Source: SHYG01 sp041485445
GTDB taxonomy: Bacteria > Chloroflexota > Dehalococcoidia > Lucifugimonadales > UBA3495
Direction of reading: 5' to 3'
NCBI GenBank assembly: GCA_041485445.1
Contig: JBGPJN010000004.1
Coordinates: 1 to 31,873 of the forward strand
Length of the DNA: 31,873 nt
The translations under genes were made by a program, and so were the position numbers. This document shows, one piece after another, positions 31,629 to 31,873 of the stretch. The notes under the pieces are model-generated. The model worked only from the letters and a program-made list of their open reading frames with translations. It was not told the DNA's origin and ran no database searches. The first letter of the stretch is position 1. Each line of letters starts with the position of its first letter.

Positions 31629-31873
31629 TCACACCGGCACCGGCACCGATTGGAGCAGCTTCAGGATGGCCTCCCGGCCCATCGGTACCCCGGCCTCCGG
31701 TCTTAGCAGCACCCGGTGTCCCCATACGTAGGGTGCCAGCTCCTGCACGTCCTCGGGCACCACAAAGGAGCGACCGGCGAAGGCGGCCCACCCCTGGCAG
31801 GCCCGCAGCAGCGCCGCGGAGGCCCGGGGGCTGACCCCCACCGCCAGATAGTCGCAGGCGCGGGAGGCCGCCG
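31629..31873 (-). CDS. MoxR-family AAA+ ATPase, C-terminal fragment (cut by window end)
   Basis: Only the last 80 or so residues are inside the window. ASRACDYLAVGVSPRASAAL, then AAFAGRSFVVPEDVQELAPYVWGHR is the typical MoxR lid domain: LGVSPRA..LL.A..A.A...GR..V.PEDV...A..V..HR. MoxR ATPases remodel or activate protein complexes with DUF58 and VWA partners. The ATP-binding part lies beyond the right edge. First known gene of the operon that continues with DUF58, DUF2511 and transglutaminase genes. Confidence 0.9.
   Translation of the reverse strand, partial: AASRACDYLAVGVSPRASAALLRACQGWAAFAGRSFVVPEDVQELAPYVWGHRVLLRPEAGVPMGREAILKLLQSVPVPV

Overview
This is a GC-rich bacterial chromosome segment. 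The organism is most likely a member of the Chloroflexota (Dehalococcoidia-like). That placement is an inference from three things: the gene content (DAP-pathway lysine genes, a MoxR/DUF58/transglutaminase operon, DUF433/DUF5615/DUF5678 accessory proteins), the high GC, and intergenic spaces packed with long GC-rich palindromic repeats. There are no phage genes, transposases, CRISPR arrays, rRNAs or tRNAs. Sparse low-GC patches (about 4.1-5.1 kb, 19.37-19.51 kb, 22.5-23.4 kb) stand out as recent additions.

Left part (1-7.3 kb, all minus strand): dapB and asd lie together and dapA lies 4 kb downstream, separated by an aldehyde dehydrogenase, a berberine-bridge-type FAD oxidase and a toxin-antitoxin-like remnant. 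The asd reading frame runs on into a DUF5678 domain. It overlaps a DUF433 (antitoxin-like) gene by 4 nt, and a truncated DUF5615 (PIN-like toxin) fragment follows. With lysA at 23.5 kb, the window carries asd, dapA, dapB and lysA of the lysine/diaminopimelate pathway. A PAP2 (BcrC-like) phosphatase and a large P-type cation ATPase with unusual M5/M6 residues follow (7.3-11 kb).

Middle part (11-21.5 kb): a ChrB N-terminal-like gene converges on the rpsO-pnp operon across a 44-bp perfect palindrome. The rpsO-pnp pair has a clear promoter. The phosphate uptake operon pstSCAB lies upstream on the same strand; no phoU is seen. An unassigned gene remnant ending in a strong terminator precedes pstS. 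An LLM flavin-dependent oxidoreductase and a flavin reductase then sit tail to tail with overlapping 3' ends, followed by a small HExxH membrane-associated protein.

Right part (21.5-31.9 kb): surE, two small lower-GC hypothetical genes, lysA with its own promoter, holB (clamp-loader delta'), an HNH endonuclease, and the operon moxR-DUF58-DUF2511 lipoprotein-transglutaminase (minus strand, moxR cut by the window edge). The transglutaminase has Ala where the catalytic Cys should be. The DUF58 gene contains two copies of a 43-bp palindromic element read in two different frames.

Repeats are the second theme. At least five palindrome families occupy the gaps, some nested inside one another, and two families look like small non-autonomous mobile elements with their own terminal inverted repeats.
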